A DNA stretch of 64,000 bases from positions 32,974,732-33,038,731 of the forward strand of contig OZ022349.1 of NCBI GenBank assembly GCA_963989245.1, read 5' to 3'. Positions 38,164 to 50,100 of this stretch are shown here, piece by piece. The position numbers and the translations under genes are program-made. Every line of letters begins with the position of its first letter. The stretch's first letter is position 1. The notes below the pieces were generated by a model. It was not told where the DNA came from. It ran no database searches and was given only the letters and a program-made list of their open reading frames with translations. The stretch is from Nansenia antarctica. Lineage: Eukaryota; Chordata; Actinopteri; Argentiniformes; Microstomatidae.

Positions 38164-41100
38164 AACCAGTTAGAAACCAGTTACACTGCAGTAGTGTGGT
38201 GAATGAGGACAGTCTTTTTTTACAGGTCTTGATTGTCAACAAAGACCCTCGTCTGCAGAAACACTGACTTCATACGGTCACAACAGAGTTAAATACATGT
38301 TCATAGGAGGGTTGGCCAACAGAGTAGCTGGTAGGTATTTATTTAGTAGTAGGTCTTTTTCTGTCACTTATTTATTTATTTTTTACATTTTTTATTTGAT
38401 GAGAAGCATGAGTGGAGCACAGAGTTTAACATTAGAGTTTAACATTAGAGTTTAACATCAGAGTTTAAAATTAGAGTTTAACATCAGAGTTTAACATTAG
38501 AGTTTAACATCAGAGTTTAACATTAGAGTTTAACATTAGAGTTTAACATTAGAGTTTAACATCAGAGTTTAACATTAGAGTTTAACATCAGAGTTTAACA
38601 TTAGAGTTTAACATCAGAGTTTAACATTAGAGTTTAACATCAGAGTTTAACATTAGAGTTTAACATCAGAGTTTAACATTAGAGTTTAACATTAGAGTTT
38701 AACATTAGAGTTTAACATTAGAGTTTAACATTAGAGTTTAACATTAGAGTTTAACATTAGAGTTTAACATTAGCCGATTTGCATTCACCATTTTCCTTTC
38801 CCCCCCCCCCACCCATCCTCCCACCCCCACAATGACAACAGACAAGAAGAAGGAAAAAACTAAAAAGAAAAAAAAAGAAACTAAAAACAAACAGCAACAC
38901 ACATAACAAAAACCAATACAGTATTATTGACAATCAAATGGTCAGTGAGTGGTTTAAGAAAAAATGGAATAAAAATGTAATTAAGTAAATTAAATAAAGT
39001 AAAATAAAGGATAAAAATCTCTGCTTCAACTTATGTGTATTTCGCCATGGAGGGAAGGAGTGAATTAATCAGGGATCCGCAGCCAGTTGATCATATATAT
39101 AAGAACTTGGTCAGTCAGGGGGAAGAACAGATTCATTGAAGTAGGAGAGGACAGTCATAATGGAGGACAGTCATAATGGAGGATGAGCTGGCAGCCCTGC
39201 AGCTCAGTACTCACGCTGGAGCCCCTTCTTGAGGATGAGCTCCAGAAGCTCACAGCAGGAGGACAGGTGGGGGTTGAGGTCTGTCACGGCACCCCCCTCT
39301 GCCTGGAGGTTCAGGATACACACTAGCGGAGCGAGAACACACACACAGGAACACAAACACACAGGATTTGAATTTAGCAGACGCTTTTTAATCCAAAGCC
39401 ATTTACAATAACAGATTACAGGGACATTCCCCCTGGAGTAACTGAGGGCTAAGTGCCTTACTCAAGGACACACTAGTGGTGGTGTTCCCAGGTCTTACTC
39501 AAGGACTAAACACTAGTGGTGGTGTTCCCAGGTCTTACTCAAGGACACACTAGTAGTGGTGTTCCCAGGTCTTACTCAAGGACACACTAGTGGTGGTGTT
39601 CCCAGGTCTTACTCAAGGATACACTAGTGGTGGTGTTCCCAGGTCTTACTCAAGGACACACTAGTAGTGGTGTTCCCAGGTCTTACTCAAGGACTAAACA
39701 CTAGTAAGTAAGTAAGTAAGTAAGTACATTTTATTTATAAAGCACCTTTCGAAACAAAGTTACAAAGTGCTGTACAGTGGACATCACATAAAAACAATCA
39801 GGTAAAAACAAGTTAACACAAGGCACATAAGGGCATAAGAGCAATAACACAACAAGAGATAAAACAAAACAATGACCTATAGAAGTGGGTCAGGTGAAAA
39901 TGTCATGAAATAAAAACAGGTGTGTTTTTAACAAGTTCTTAAAACAATCAACGGATTGAGCATTCTTTATCGCCACTGGGAGGGCATTCCACAGTGTGGG
40001 AGCCACCACTACAAAAGCTCGGTCACCCTTGGTTCTGAGGTTGGTCGAGGGTATGACCAGGAGGCCCTTGTCCGAGGACCTGAGAGATCTCACATTGGGC
40101 TTTGCCTGTAATAATTCCGAGATATAGAGAGGGGCCAGCCCGTGTAATGCCTTATAAGTTATTAAAAGGATTTTAAAATCAATTCTGGATTTAACGGGTA
40201 GCCAGTAAAGAGCGGCCAAAACCGGGGTTATATGAGCTCTGCGATGTGTGTTAGTGAGAATTCTGGCAGCTGTGTTTTGTACTAATTGTAGTCGGTTAAT
40301 AGAAGAGCGGCTGAGAATAGAGTAGAGTCCGTTACAGTAGTCTAGACGTGAGGAGATAAATGCGTGCATGATTTTTTCGAGGTCTTGAGAAGTAAGGATT
40401 GGTTTGATTTTTGCGATATTGCGAAGATGGTAGAAACATGACTGTGTGACCTTTTTTACATGGTATTCAAAATTCAAGTGGCTATCAAAAAATACTTTTT
40501 GGCGGTGTTACTTACATTGGATGCCAATGAACCGAGGGACCGCCGAATTTCATTCGAGGTACTCTCGGGGCCTATAACTAGTATCTCAGTTTTATCTGCA
40601 TTTAACTGTAAGTTTTGTGCCATCCAATTATTTATTCCAGCAATACAGTCATGTAAGATGGTGAGTTTGCTGAGATCACTTGGTTTAAAAGAAACATATA
40701 ACTGCGTGTCATCTGCATAACAGTGATAGGATATGCCATCAAAACTATTAATAAGAGCACTGATATGATGCGTTTTTGTGTGACTATATGCCAATTTTGT
40801 GTGCCTATCAAATATTGCAATACTCATTGTTTAACCTTAAACATACTTTAAGTGTGGCCACTCTCAGGACATAAACTGACCACTCTTGGTCAACATGCTT
40901 TTCGCTGTAACTGGACCTGAGCCAGATTTAGAGACCACGGCTAGTGGGGACCAATATAGGTTACCAGTGGTCAGCAGGGTATAACAGCATGGACACAGGA
41001 TAGAGCCTTGTATGGGAACTAATGTCAGTATTGTAAGTTACGAGGTAAAGCTATTCCCTCTCTGAGAACGGTTTGCTTGATCATCAACTATTGCCTATAA

Positions 41101-44100
41101 GAAGCCACTGTAAACATCATTCTGGGTGCATTCTCTGTCTGCATGTGACGGAACACATCCAGCGCTGTGAATAAACTTGTATCTTAATTGTCTACCTTGA
41201 GCAATCATTAAATAATTACTTTGAGGGATCAACGAATCTCGGCCTCCGCCCATCATCAGGGAAACATCTAATAACAAGCACCAAGGGGTAACATGTAGAG
41301 GGAGAACAGGATTGGACCAAGGATTGAACCCTGGGGGACCCCACAGGCCAAGGGAGATGTGGAGGAGACATAGCTGTCGATAGCGACAGCCACACTTCTC
41401 CCTGACAGATAGGACGAAAGCCATTTCAGAGCTACCCCATCATGGCGGCGCGATGGTATAGGTAAGATGGCGGCGCGTTCACACGCGAGGCTGGGAGAGC
41501 TCCTTACGACGGTGCTTTTTAGGGTTTTTAAGTACATTTGTATGTACACTTTTATTTCAGTACAGTCGTGTAAATAGTACCTACAGCAGGCACGACTTAC
41601 TAGAAGTTGGTGCGCAAAACGGGAGAACAGTTACAGCGGAGTTTCTGAAACAACAAAGGATTCCGGACGACATTGCACGATCACCGGAGAAAGACTGGTT
41701 CACGAGTCCCGACCTTGAGGCGCAAACGTCGGCGTAGGGAGCGCAAGCAACGCCGGGGCCGAAGGGGAGGCCTGCTAGCGAGGCTAAGGAGGTGCCCGGA
41801 CAAACCAGCTTTGCCGAGTATATTCCTCTCCAACGTAAGATCCCTAGCTAAGATGGACGAACTGAGACTGCAGGTAGCCACCAACAACACCGTGGGGGAC
41901 AGCTCTGTGATCATTCTCACAGAAACCTGGCTCAGCACTTCCATTGTTGATTCCGCGGTCGGCTTACAGGGCCGTTCGCTACACTGGGCAGACAGGACAG
42001 AACTCAGCGAGAAGAAGCGCGGAGGCGGCCTCGTTATATCTACGAAGGACAGCTGGTGCTTAAACACAAAAACTGTGAGTAGCCACTGCTCCCCAGACCT
42101 GGAATATTTGACTGTTAAATGCCGACCCACATACCTCCCGAGGGAATTCAACGCAGTGTACATAACAGCTGTTTACATTGCACCAAGCGCGGATGCTAGC
42201 TTAGCATTAGCCCGGCTACATGACGTCATCAGTGGTGGACAGAGCACAGATCCTCAAGCAGTGCATATAATCGCGGGGGACTTTAATCATGCTGACCTGA
42301 AGGTAGTACTACCCAAGTTTTATCAGCATGTTAAATGTGCAACAAGAGGAGATAACACACTGGACAAGGTATACACCAACATCAAGCTTGCCTATAAAGC
42401 TAGACCGCTAGCTCATCTAGGCATGTCTGACCACATGTCCATCCTCCTGATCCCAGGCTACACTCCCATGAGGAAAAGTGCTCCCATCACCACTAAGACT
42501 GTCAGAACCTGGCCAGCAGGGTCCGCTCCACTGCAGATCTGCCTGAATGACACCTCATGGCAGGAATATGAGCATGAGGACCTGGAAAAGTTCACGTCGT
42601 CGGTTCTGAACCACATAGTGAACTGCACCAACTCAGCCACCATGGACAAACGTGTCCGGGTCTACCCCAACACGAAGCCATGGATGACTGAGAAGGTCCG
42701 ACAACTGCTCAAGGAGAGGAACAACGCTTTCTCAGCGAAGGACAAACTGCTGTACAACACCACCAGGGCTAACCTAAACCGTGGCATCCGGGAGGCCAAG
42801 GCAGACCACAGAGAGAAGATTGAGGAATGCTTCCTGAGCAACGACTCCAGGCTGGTGTGGCAGGGGGTTCAGCACATGACAAACTTCAGAGCCAACAGGC
42901 TCACAGCCGCTGAGGGCGACCCCCTGCTGGCGGAAGAGCTGAACTCCTTCAACGCCCGGTTCGACGAGGGGCGAACGGAGGTAACCACAACACAAACACC
43001 ACTCTCTCCAGCTCTCAGCAGCCTCACCCTCACAGAGCAGGAAGTGAGACGCGTGCTGAAGGCGGTGGACCCCAGAAAAGCCTCAGGGCCGGACGGCGTC
43101 CTGGGACGGGTGCTGAGGGACTGTGCCGACCAGCTGGCCGGGGTTTTCACCAACATCTTCAACCAGTCCCTGTCCCAGGCCACCGTCCCACCCTGCCTGA
43201 AAACCTCAACAATCATCCCAGTCCCGAAGAAAAGCACGGTGAGCTGCCTAAACGACTACCGCCCGGTGGCACTCACACCAATCATCATTGTCAAACAACC
43301 GGGCAAAGTGTTCGTACCCAGGGTGGGATGGGTCTCTGGAGATCTTGGAGGCCTTCCTGAGGCAGCGTGTGTTGTACAGCTCTTCCAGAGAGGGGAGGGG
43401 GGCGCCGGTGATCTTCTGGGCTGTTCTAACGACTCTCTGTAGCGTATTTCTCTCTGCGGCTGTGCAGCTGGAGAACCAGTTGCAGATGCAGTAGGTGAGG
43501 ATGCTCTCCACTGCCTAGCGGTAGAAGGCCACCAGTATCTCCTGCTTGTTGTGGTCCTTCCTGAGGACTCTCAGGAAGAAGAGCCGCTGTTGTGCCTTCT
43601 TGATGATGGCTGCTGTGTTGTTCTTCGAGGACAGGTCATCCTGTATGTGCACCCCCAGGAATCGGAGGGTTGAGACTCTCTCCACGCTCCCTCCGTCGAT
43701 GAGCAGGGGCTGGACCTCAGATTTTTTCCTCCTGAAGTCCACGATGATTTCCTGGGTCTTTGACTGGTTCAGCAGCAGGTTGTTAACCTTGCACAGCTTG
43801 CTCAGCTGCTCTACCTCATCCCTGTACGCCGCCTCGTCCCCCCCCCCCGAGATGTAGCCCACCACGGTGGTGTCGTCTGCAAACTTTACGATGGAGTTGC
43901 TGGGGTGGACGGGGGTGAAGTCGTAGGTGTAGAGGTTGTAGAGGATGGGGCTTAGCACGCAGCCCTGGGGGGACCCAGTACTGAGTCTGAGGGCTGTGGA
44001 GGTGTGGGAGCCCACCCGCACCCTCTGGGGGCGGTCAGACAGGAAGTCCTTGATCCATGCACAGATGGAGTGTGATAGTCCCAGGTCTAGTAGTTTGGTC

Positions 44101-47100
44101 ACTAGCCTGTCTGGAAGGATGGTGTTGAAGGCAGAGCTGAAGTCCACAAAGAGCAGTCTCGCGTAGCTGTTCCCCCTCTCCAGGTGGGATAGAGTGGAGT
44201 GGAGGGTCGTCGCGATGGCGTCCTCTGTGGACCTGTGGGCTCTGTAGGCTAACTGGTATGGATCCAGGTTGGGCGGGAGGCGTGTGACTATGTGGGCCCG
44301 GACCAGTTTCTCGAAGCACTTCATGATGATTGGTGTGAGTGCCACCGGGCGGTAGTCGTTTAGGCAGCTCACCGTGCTTTTCTTCGGGACTGGGATGATT
44401 GTTGAGGTTTTCAGGCAGGGTGGGATGGTGGCCTGGGACAGGGACTGGTTGAAGATGTTGGTGAAAACCCCGGCCAGCTGGTCGGCGCAGTCCCTCAGCA
44501 CCCGTCCCAGGACGCCATCCGGCCCTGAGGCTTTTCTGGGGTCCACCGCCTTCAGCACGCGTCTCACTTCATGCTCTGTGAAGGTGAGGCTGCTGAGAGC
44601 TGGAGAGAGTGGTGTTTGTGTTGTGGTTACCTCCGTTCGCCCCTCGTCGAACCGGGCGTAGAAGGAGTTCAGCTCTTCCGCCAGCAGGGGGTCGTCCTCC
44701 GCGGCTGTGAGCCTGTTGGCTCTGAAGTTTGTCATGTGCTGAACCCCCTGCCACACCCGCCTGGAGTCGTTGCTCAGGAAGCATTCCTCAATCTTCTCTC
44801 TGTGGTCTGCCTTGGCCTCCCGGATGCCACGGTTTAGGTTAGCCCTGGTGGTGCTGTACAGCAGTGTGTCCTTCGCTGAGAAGGCGTTGTCCCTCTCCTT
44901 GAGCAGTTTTCAGACCTTCTCAGTCATCCATGGCTTTGTGTTAATTAATTAATTAATAATTAATTAAATGAATTTTGCCATTTAGCAGACGCTTTTATCC
45001 AAAGCGACTTACAATTACGAATTACAGGGACATTCCCCCTGGAGTAACTGAGGGCTAAGTGCCTTACCCAAGGGCACACTAGTAGTGGTGTGGCTTCAGG
45101 CGGGATTTGAACTCACAACCTTCCGATCCCAAGTCCAACTCACTATCCACTAGACCACCACTACCCCTGTTGGGGTAGACCCGGACATGTTGTCCATGGT
45201 GGCTGAGTTGGTGCAGTTCACTATGTGGTTCAGAACCGACGACGTGAACTGTTCCAGGTCCTCATGCTCATATTCCTGCCATGAGGTGTCATTCAGGCAG
45301 ATCTGCAGTGGAGCGGACCCTGCTGGCCAGGTTCTGACAGTCTTAGTGGTGATGGGATCACTTTTCCTCATGGGAGTGTAGGCTGGGATCAGGAGGATGG
45401 ACACGTGGTCAGACATGCCTAGATGAGCTAGCGGTCTAGCCTTGTAGGCAAGCTTGATGTTGGTGTAATAATAATAATAATAATAATAATTTATTAGATT
45501 TATATAGCGCTTTTCCGAGGCTCAAAGACGCTGACAATATGGGAAAAACGGAAAACACAGAAACAACAAGCAACAGATAACATGAGCACATAGAACACAG
45601 AGTTAACGAACGGGGAAGGGGAGGTTGTATGCATGTCCATGGGGGGAGGGGGGTGGCAGGGTTAGGGGAGATGGTTAGGGGTAGGGGAGGTTGTATGCAT
45701 GTCCAGGGGGGGGCGGGGGTGGCAGGGCTGGGGGAGATGGCTAGGGGTAGGGGAGGCTGTAGGCATGGGAGAACAGGTAGGTTTTGAGGTGGGATTTAAA
45801 AGTGAGGAGTGAGGGTGAGTCTCTGAGTGGTTGAGGGAGAGAGTTCCAGAGGCGGGGTGCGGCTCGTGAAAAGGCACGGTGACCGAAGCCTTTGAGTTTT
45901 GAGGGTGGGACAGTGAGGGGAACAATGGATGAGGATCGGAGGGTACGGGTAGGGCGGTGGGGGAGAAGGAGGTCAGTCAGGTAAGGGGGGGCCAGGCTAT
46001 GGAGGGCTTTGTATGTGAGGATGAGGACTTTGAAGTGTATACGTTCTTTAATGGGGAGCCAGTGGAGAGAGTGGAGGACAGGAGTGATGTGGTCACGGGA
46101 GCGGGTGTTTGAGAGGAGGCGTGCAGCAGAGTTTTGGACCATCTGGAGTCTATGGAGGGAGCGGGAGGTGATGCCGGTGAGTAGGGAGTTGCAGTAGTCG
46201 AGGCGGGAGGAGATGAAGGCGTGGATGAGGGATTCAGCAGCGGGGGGGGAGAGGCAGTGTCTGATTTTTGCAATGTTTCGGAGGTGGAAGTAGGATGTCT
46301 TGACAATGGAACTGACGTGGGGATCGAATGAGAGGGTGGGGTCCAGAATGAAGCCGAGGTTGCGAGCCAGGGGGGAGGGGGTGATGGTAGTGTCGTCAAT
46401 GGTGAGTGTGATGGGTCCGGTTTTATTGAGGGTGGATTTGGTGCCGATGAGGATGACTTCGGTCTTTTCACTGTTCAGTTTGAGGAAGTTGTGTGTGAGC
46501 CAGGTTTTTATTGCGGAGATGCAGGTTTCGATGTGAGTGAGGGGTGGGTTCTGGGTGGAGTTTGTGGTGATGTAAATCTGTGTGTCATCGGCGTAGCAGT
46601 GGAAGTCCAGGTTGAATTGGCGGATGATGTGACCGAGGGGGAGTGTGTAGCAGAGGAAGAGCAGGGGGCCGAGGACTGAGCCTTGTGGGACCCCCTGTGT
46701 GACAGAGGAGGAGGAGGAGGTGTGACCGGAGAGGGAGATGAACTGGTGTCTGTTGGTGAGGTAGGAGGTGAGCCAGTCCAGGGCGGTGCCCTCAACACCC
46801 AGTTGGCGCAGCCTTTGAAGGAGGATGGAGTGGGACACTGTGTCGAAGGCTGCGCTCAGGTCTAGTAGAACTAGGATGTTGAGGGCACCTGAGTCTGCAG
46901 AGGTGAGGAGATCGTTGATTACTTTGACCAGGGCTGTTTCAGTGCTGTGATGTGGGCGGAAGCCAGATTGAAGGGGTTCATACAGTTTGTTGGATTGGAG
47001 GTGGGAGTGAAGTTGGGCAGCGACAACGCGCTCTAGGGTTTTGGAAAGGAATGGTAGGTTGGAGATTGGGCGGTAGTTGGAGAGATTGGCTGGGTCAAGA

Positions 47101-50100
47101 GTGGGCTTTTTGAGAATGGGGGTGACAGCGGCAAGTTTGTAGCTTGAGGGAACGTGGCCTTGGGATAGTGACTGATTGAAGAGGGCAGTGAGGTGGGGGA
47201 TGAGGGCAGGGAGGCAGGCCTTGGTCAGGGTGGTAGGGAGGGGGTCGAGGGAGCAGGTGGTTGTTTTGGAGGCGGTGATGATAGTAGTGATGAGGGAGAA
47301 GTCAACAGGGGAGAAAGTAGTGAGAGGAGTAGGGGGAGGGTAGTCAGGAGGGGGGAAGATGACAGCAGGGGGGGCAGGGGTGGTGGAGTTGGAGATGGAG
47401 GCAGTCAGTGAGCTATTGATGTGGGAGATCTTGCTGTTGAAGGCGTGGAGAAAGGAGTTGCAGAGGTCAGGGGAGGAAGTTGTGTTGTTGTCCGGGTTGG
47501 AGTAGTGTCTTGACAGTGGAGAAGAGGGTGCGGGGGTTTCGATTGGAGGTGTTGATGAGGGTGGAGTAGTAGGCAGATTTGGCAGCTTGGAGTGCGTCAC
47601 GGTAGGAGGAGATATGTTGCTTGTAGACTTCAGCATGGACAGTGAGGTGGGTTCTATTGTATAGTCGTTCAAGTTGGCGGCCGGTCTGTTTCATGGTGCG
47701 TAGTTCAGGGGTGTACCAGGGGGAGGAGGTGGTGAAGGAGACAGTGATGGTTTTCAAGGGGGCCAGTGAGTCAAGGGAGTCAGAGAGAATGGAGTTGAGT
47801 AAGGTGGCATAGTCTTCGGGGTTGGTGGGAGTGGAGTCAGTGGGGAGGGCAGAAGATATGGACTGGGATAGAGTGAGTGGGTTGACAGATTTTATGTTAC
47901 GGAAAGAGATGGTGCGTTTGATGGGGTGGCGCGGTAGGGGCAGGGGGGCAGAGAAGAGGATGCAGTGGTGGTCAGAGAGTGGGAAAGGAAAAGGGTGGGG
48001 GTTGGATATGGGTAGGGAGGCAGAGCAGACAAGGTCGAGTGTGTGGCCTTTTACATGGGTGGGGAAGTTGATGTGCTAGGTGAGGTGGAAACAATCAAGG
48101 AGAGAGAGGAAATCAGAGGTGAGGTTGGAGTTGGGTTGGTCGACATGGATATTGAAGTCACCGGTGAGTAAGAGACGGGAAGAAAGGGAAGAGGCAATGG
48201 TGAGGAGTTCAGAGAGATCAGACAGAAAAGAGGGGTGTGGCTTCGGTGGGCGGTAGAGTAGGAGTGCAGTTATGGAGTGAAAAGGCGAGGTATTCGAAGG
48301 ATGACATGGGTGGGAGGTTGAGGTCCAGTACAGTGACAGTTAGGGTGAGTTTGTGGAGAGCAGCGAGACCACCCCCTCGCTTGGAGAGGCGGGGTTTAGC
48401 GATGTAGGTGTAATTAGGGGGGGTGGCCTGGTTGAGTGAGTAGTAGTCCGAGGGTTGTTGCCAGGTTTCAGTGAGGAGAAGTATGTCCAGGTTGTTGTCC
48501 AGTATCAGTTCAGATATGACAGGGGATTTGTTGGAGAGAGAGCGAGTGTTCAACAGTGCAAGGGAGATGGATGGGGGAGCAGGAGGGAGAGAGCGGAGGT
48601 TTGAGGGGTCAGCGGTGCGGTGTGGGGTGATGACAGGTGAGCGAGAGTTAGTCCAGAATGAGGGGATGTTTGTGCCTTCAGGGTGGTGTAGAGTCCGGTG
48701 TCGATGTTGCTGGGAGCCTCGGTGGATGTAGCGGCGGCGGCGGAGAATGCCTGCCTTGGTGGCGGCGGTGGCAGCAGCAGCAGTGAGGCGATGGTTATGG
48801 TTCAGTGAGTGAAGGTCAGCGGCAGTATAGGTGAGTATGATGGGCGGGGGTCCAGGGCAAAACGATAGGAGCAGCAGGAGGGTGAGTCCAAGTTGGAGAT
48901 GAAACCAGAGTACAGGTGGGAGTAGTTCAGTGGATAGGTTGGGAGTGACTAGTAGTTGGTGGGCAGTGAGTTGTGTAAACATGGCAGTGAACCAGAGTGA
49001 CAGCGTGGTGTTGTTGTTGTTGTTGTCATTTGTGTTGCTAGCTTGGGACTGAACCCGCGCGGCCAGCCAGCCTAACCGTGCCATGCCAGCGACCAAATCC
49101 TGCAGTAGTGAGTGAAGGCCGGGAAGGACTGACACTCACCTGCGGAGATGGCAACCCCCGAACCGGGGAGGGAGTGGTGGCTACCTCCCGGGACGGGGGT
49201 AGTAGCGCAGCACAGCCAGGCTAGCGATGTCTGAGAGTGGCGCGCAGCGGGTCGGTCAGCAACACAAAGCCGGGGGACAGGAACGATGAGGCGGTGAACA
49301 CTGCAGTCCGGTAGTGGAGGCGATGGATACTGTAGTCCGCAGTGGCGGGCGGTGCATTTCACACCTAGGCCTTCAGTGATGTCCGACACATTCCTACCTG
49401 AATTATTCTACCTCTTAATACCATTGTTATGACGCCATGGCTCTAGAAACTAGACAGAAACACAGTATAACCGGGCGTTGCATCACCTTAACATTAACAC
49501 CTTAACAGTCAGACAAGTACAACAGAGTTATATTAACATTTCCGAAGCATTTTTAATCAATAAATCCGCATTTACAATGAAGAGTGTTAAACTAACATCT
49601 TTAAGATCGCTACATTACCCACGTCTGTCGTCTCGTCCACCATAATAGCGACAAAGGGTGCCTTTTTAATCTCCATTTTGATCTCTTCTCCCATCACTTC
49701 AGCAATAGCAAAAATCAGGTCAATTTGTATTTTGCCTGACGTCCCAGTAAACACTTTGTTTGTGGACTCGGCGCTTTCATTGTGTCCCCTAAATGAAAGT
49801 TATTGTTTACCCAAAAACAGGACACAATCGATCAGTATTATCGATCAGTCAACGAAAGCTTTCGTTGTGGAGCTCCGTTTCCCTGCGCACCCCAAAGGTG
49901 TTCAAAAGTTTCACATCTACCGGCATAGTTACGCATCTCAATAGTGAATATCAATAGTGCGTATCAATAGTGCGTATCCAATCAAAAGACGTGCTGGGTG
50001 CTGACATCAGATTGAGCCTTACAGCAGGCGCCGTTGTTGCTTTTGCTCGCCTACTCTAAATCTACGTAGGTTTCCACTAGGTACGCCACAGGTTTTCTCG

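Noticed and set aside
45095..45167. Functional tRNA gene
   Set aside because: A and B boxes are present but the sequence does not close into a cloverleaf and continues into a SINE body; it is the SINE head.
45662..46471. Pro/Ser-rich ORFs antisense or out of frame within LINE B
   Set aside because: They are shadows of the RT frame in C/T-rich coding sequence.
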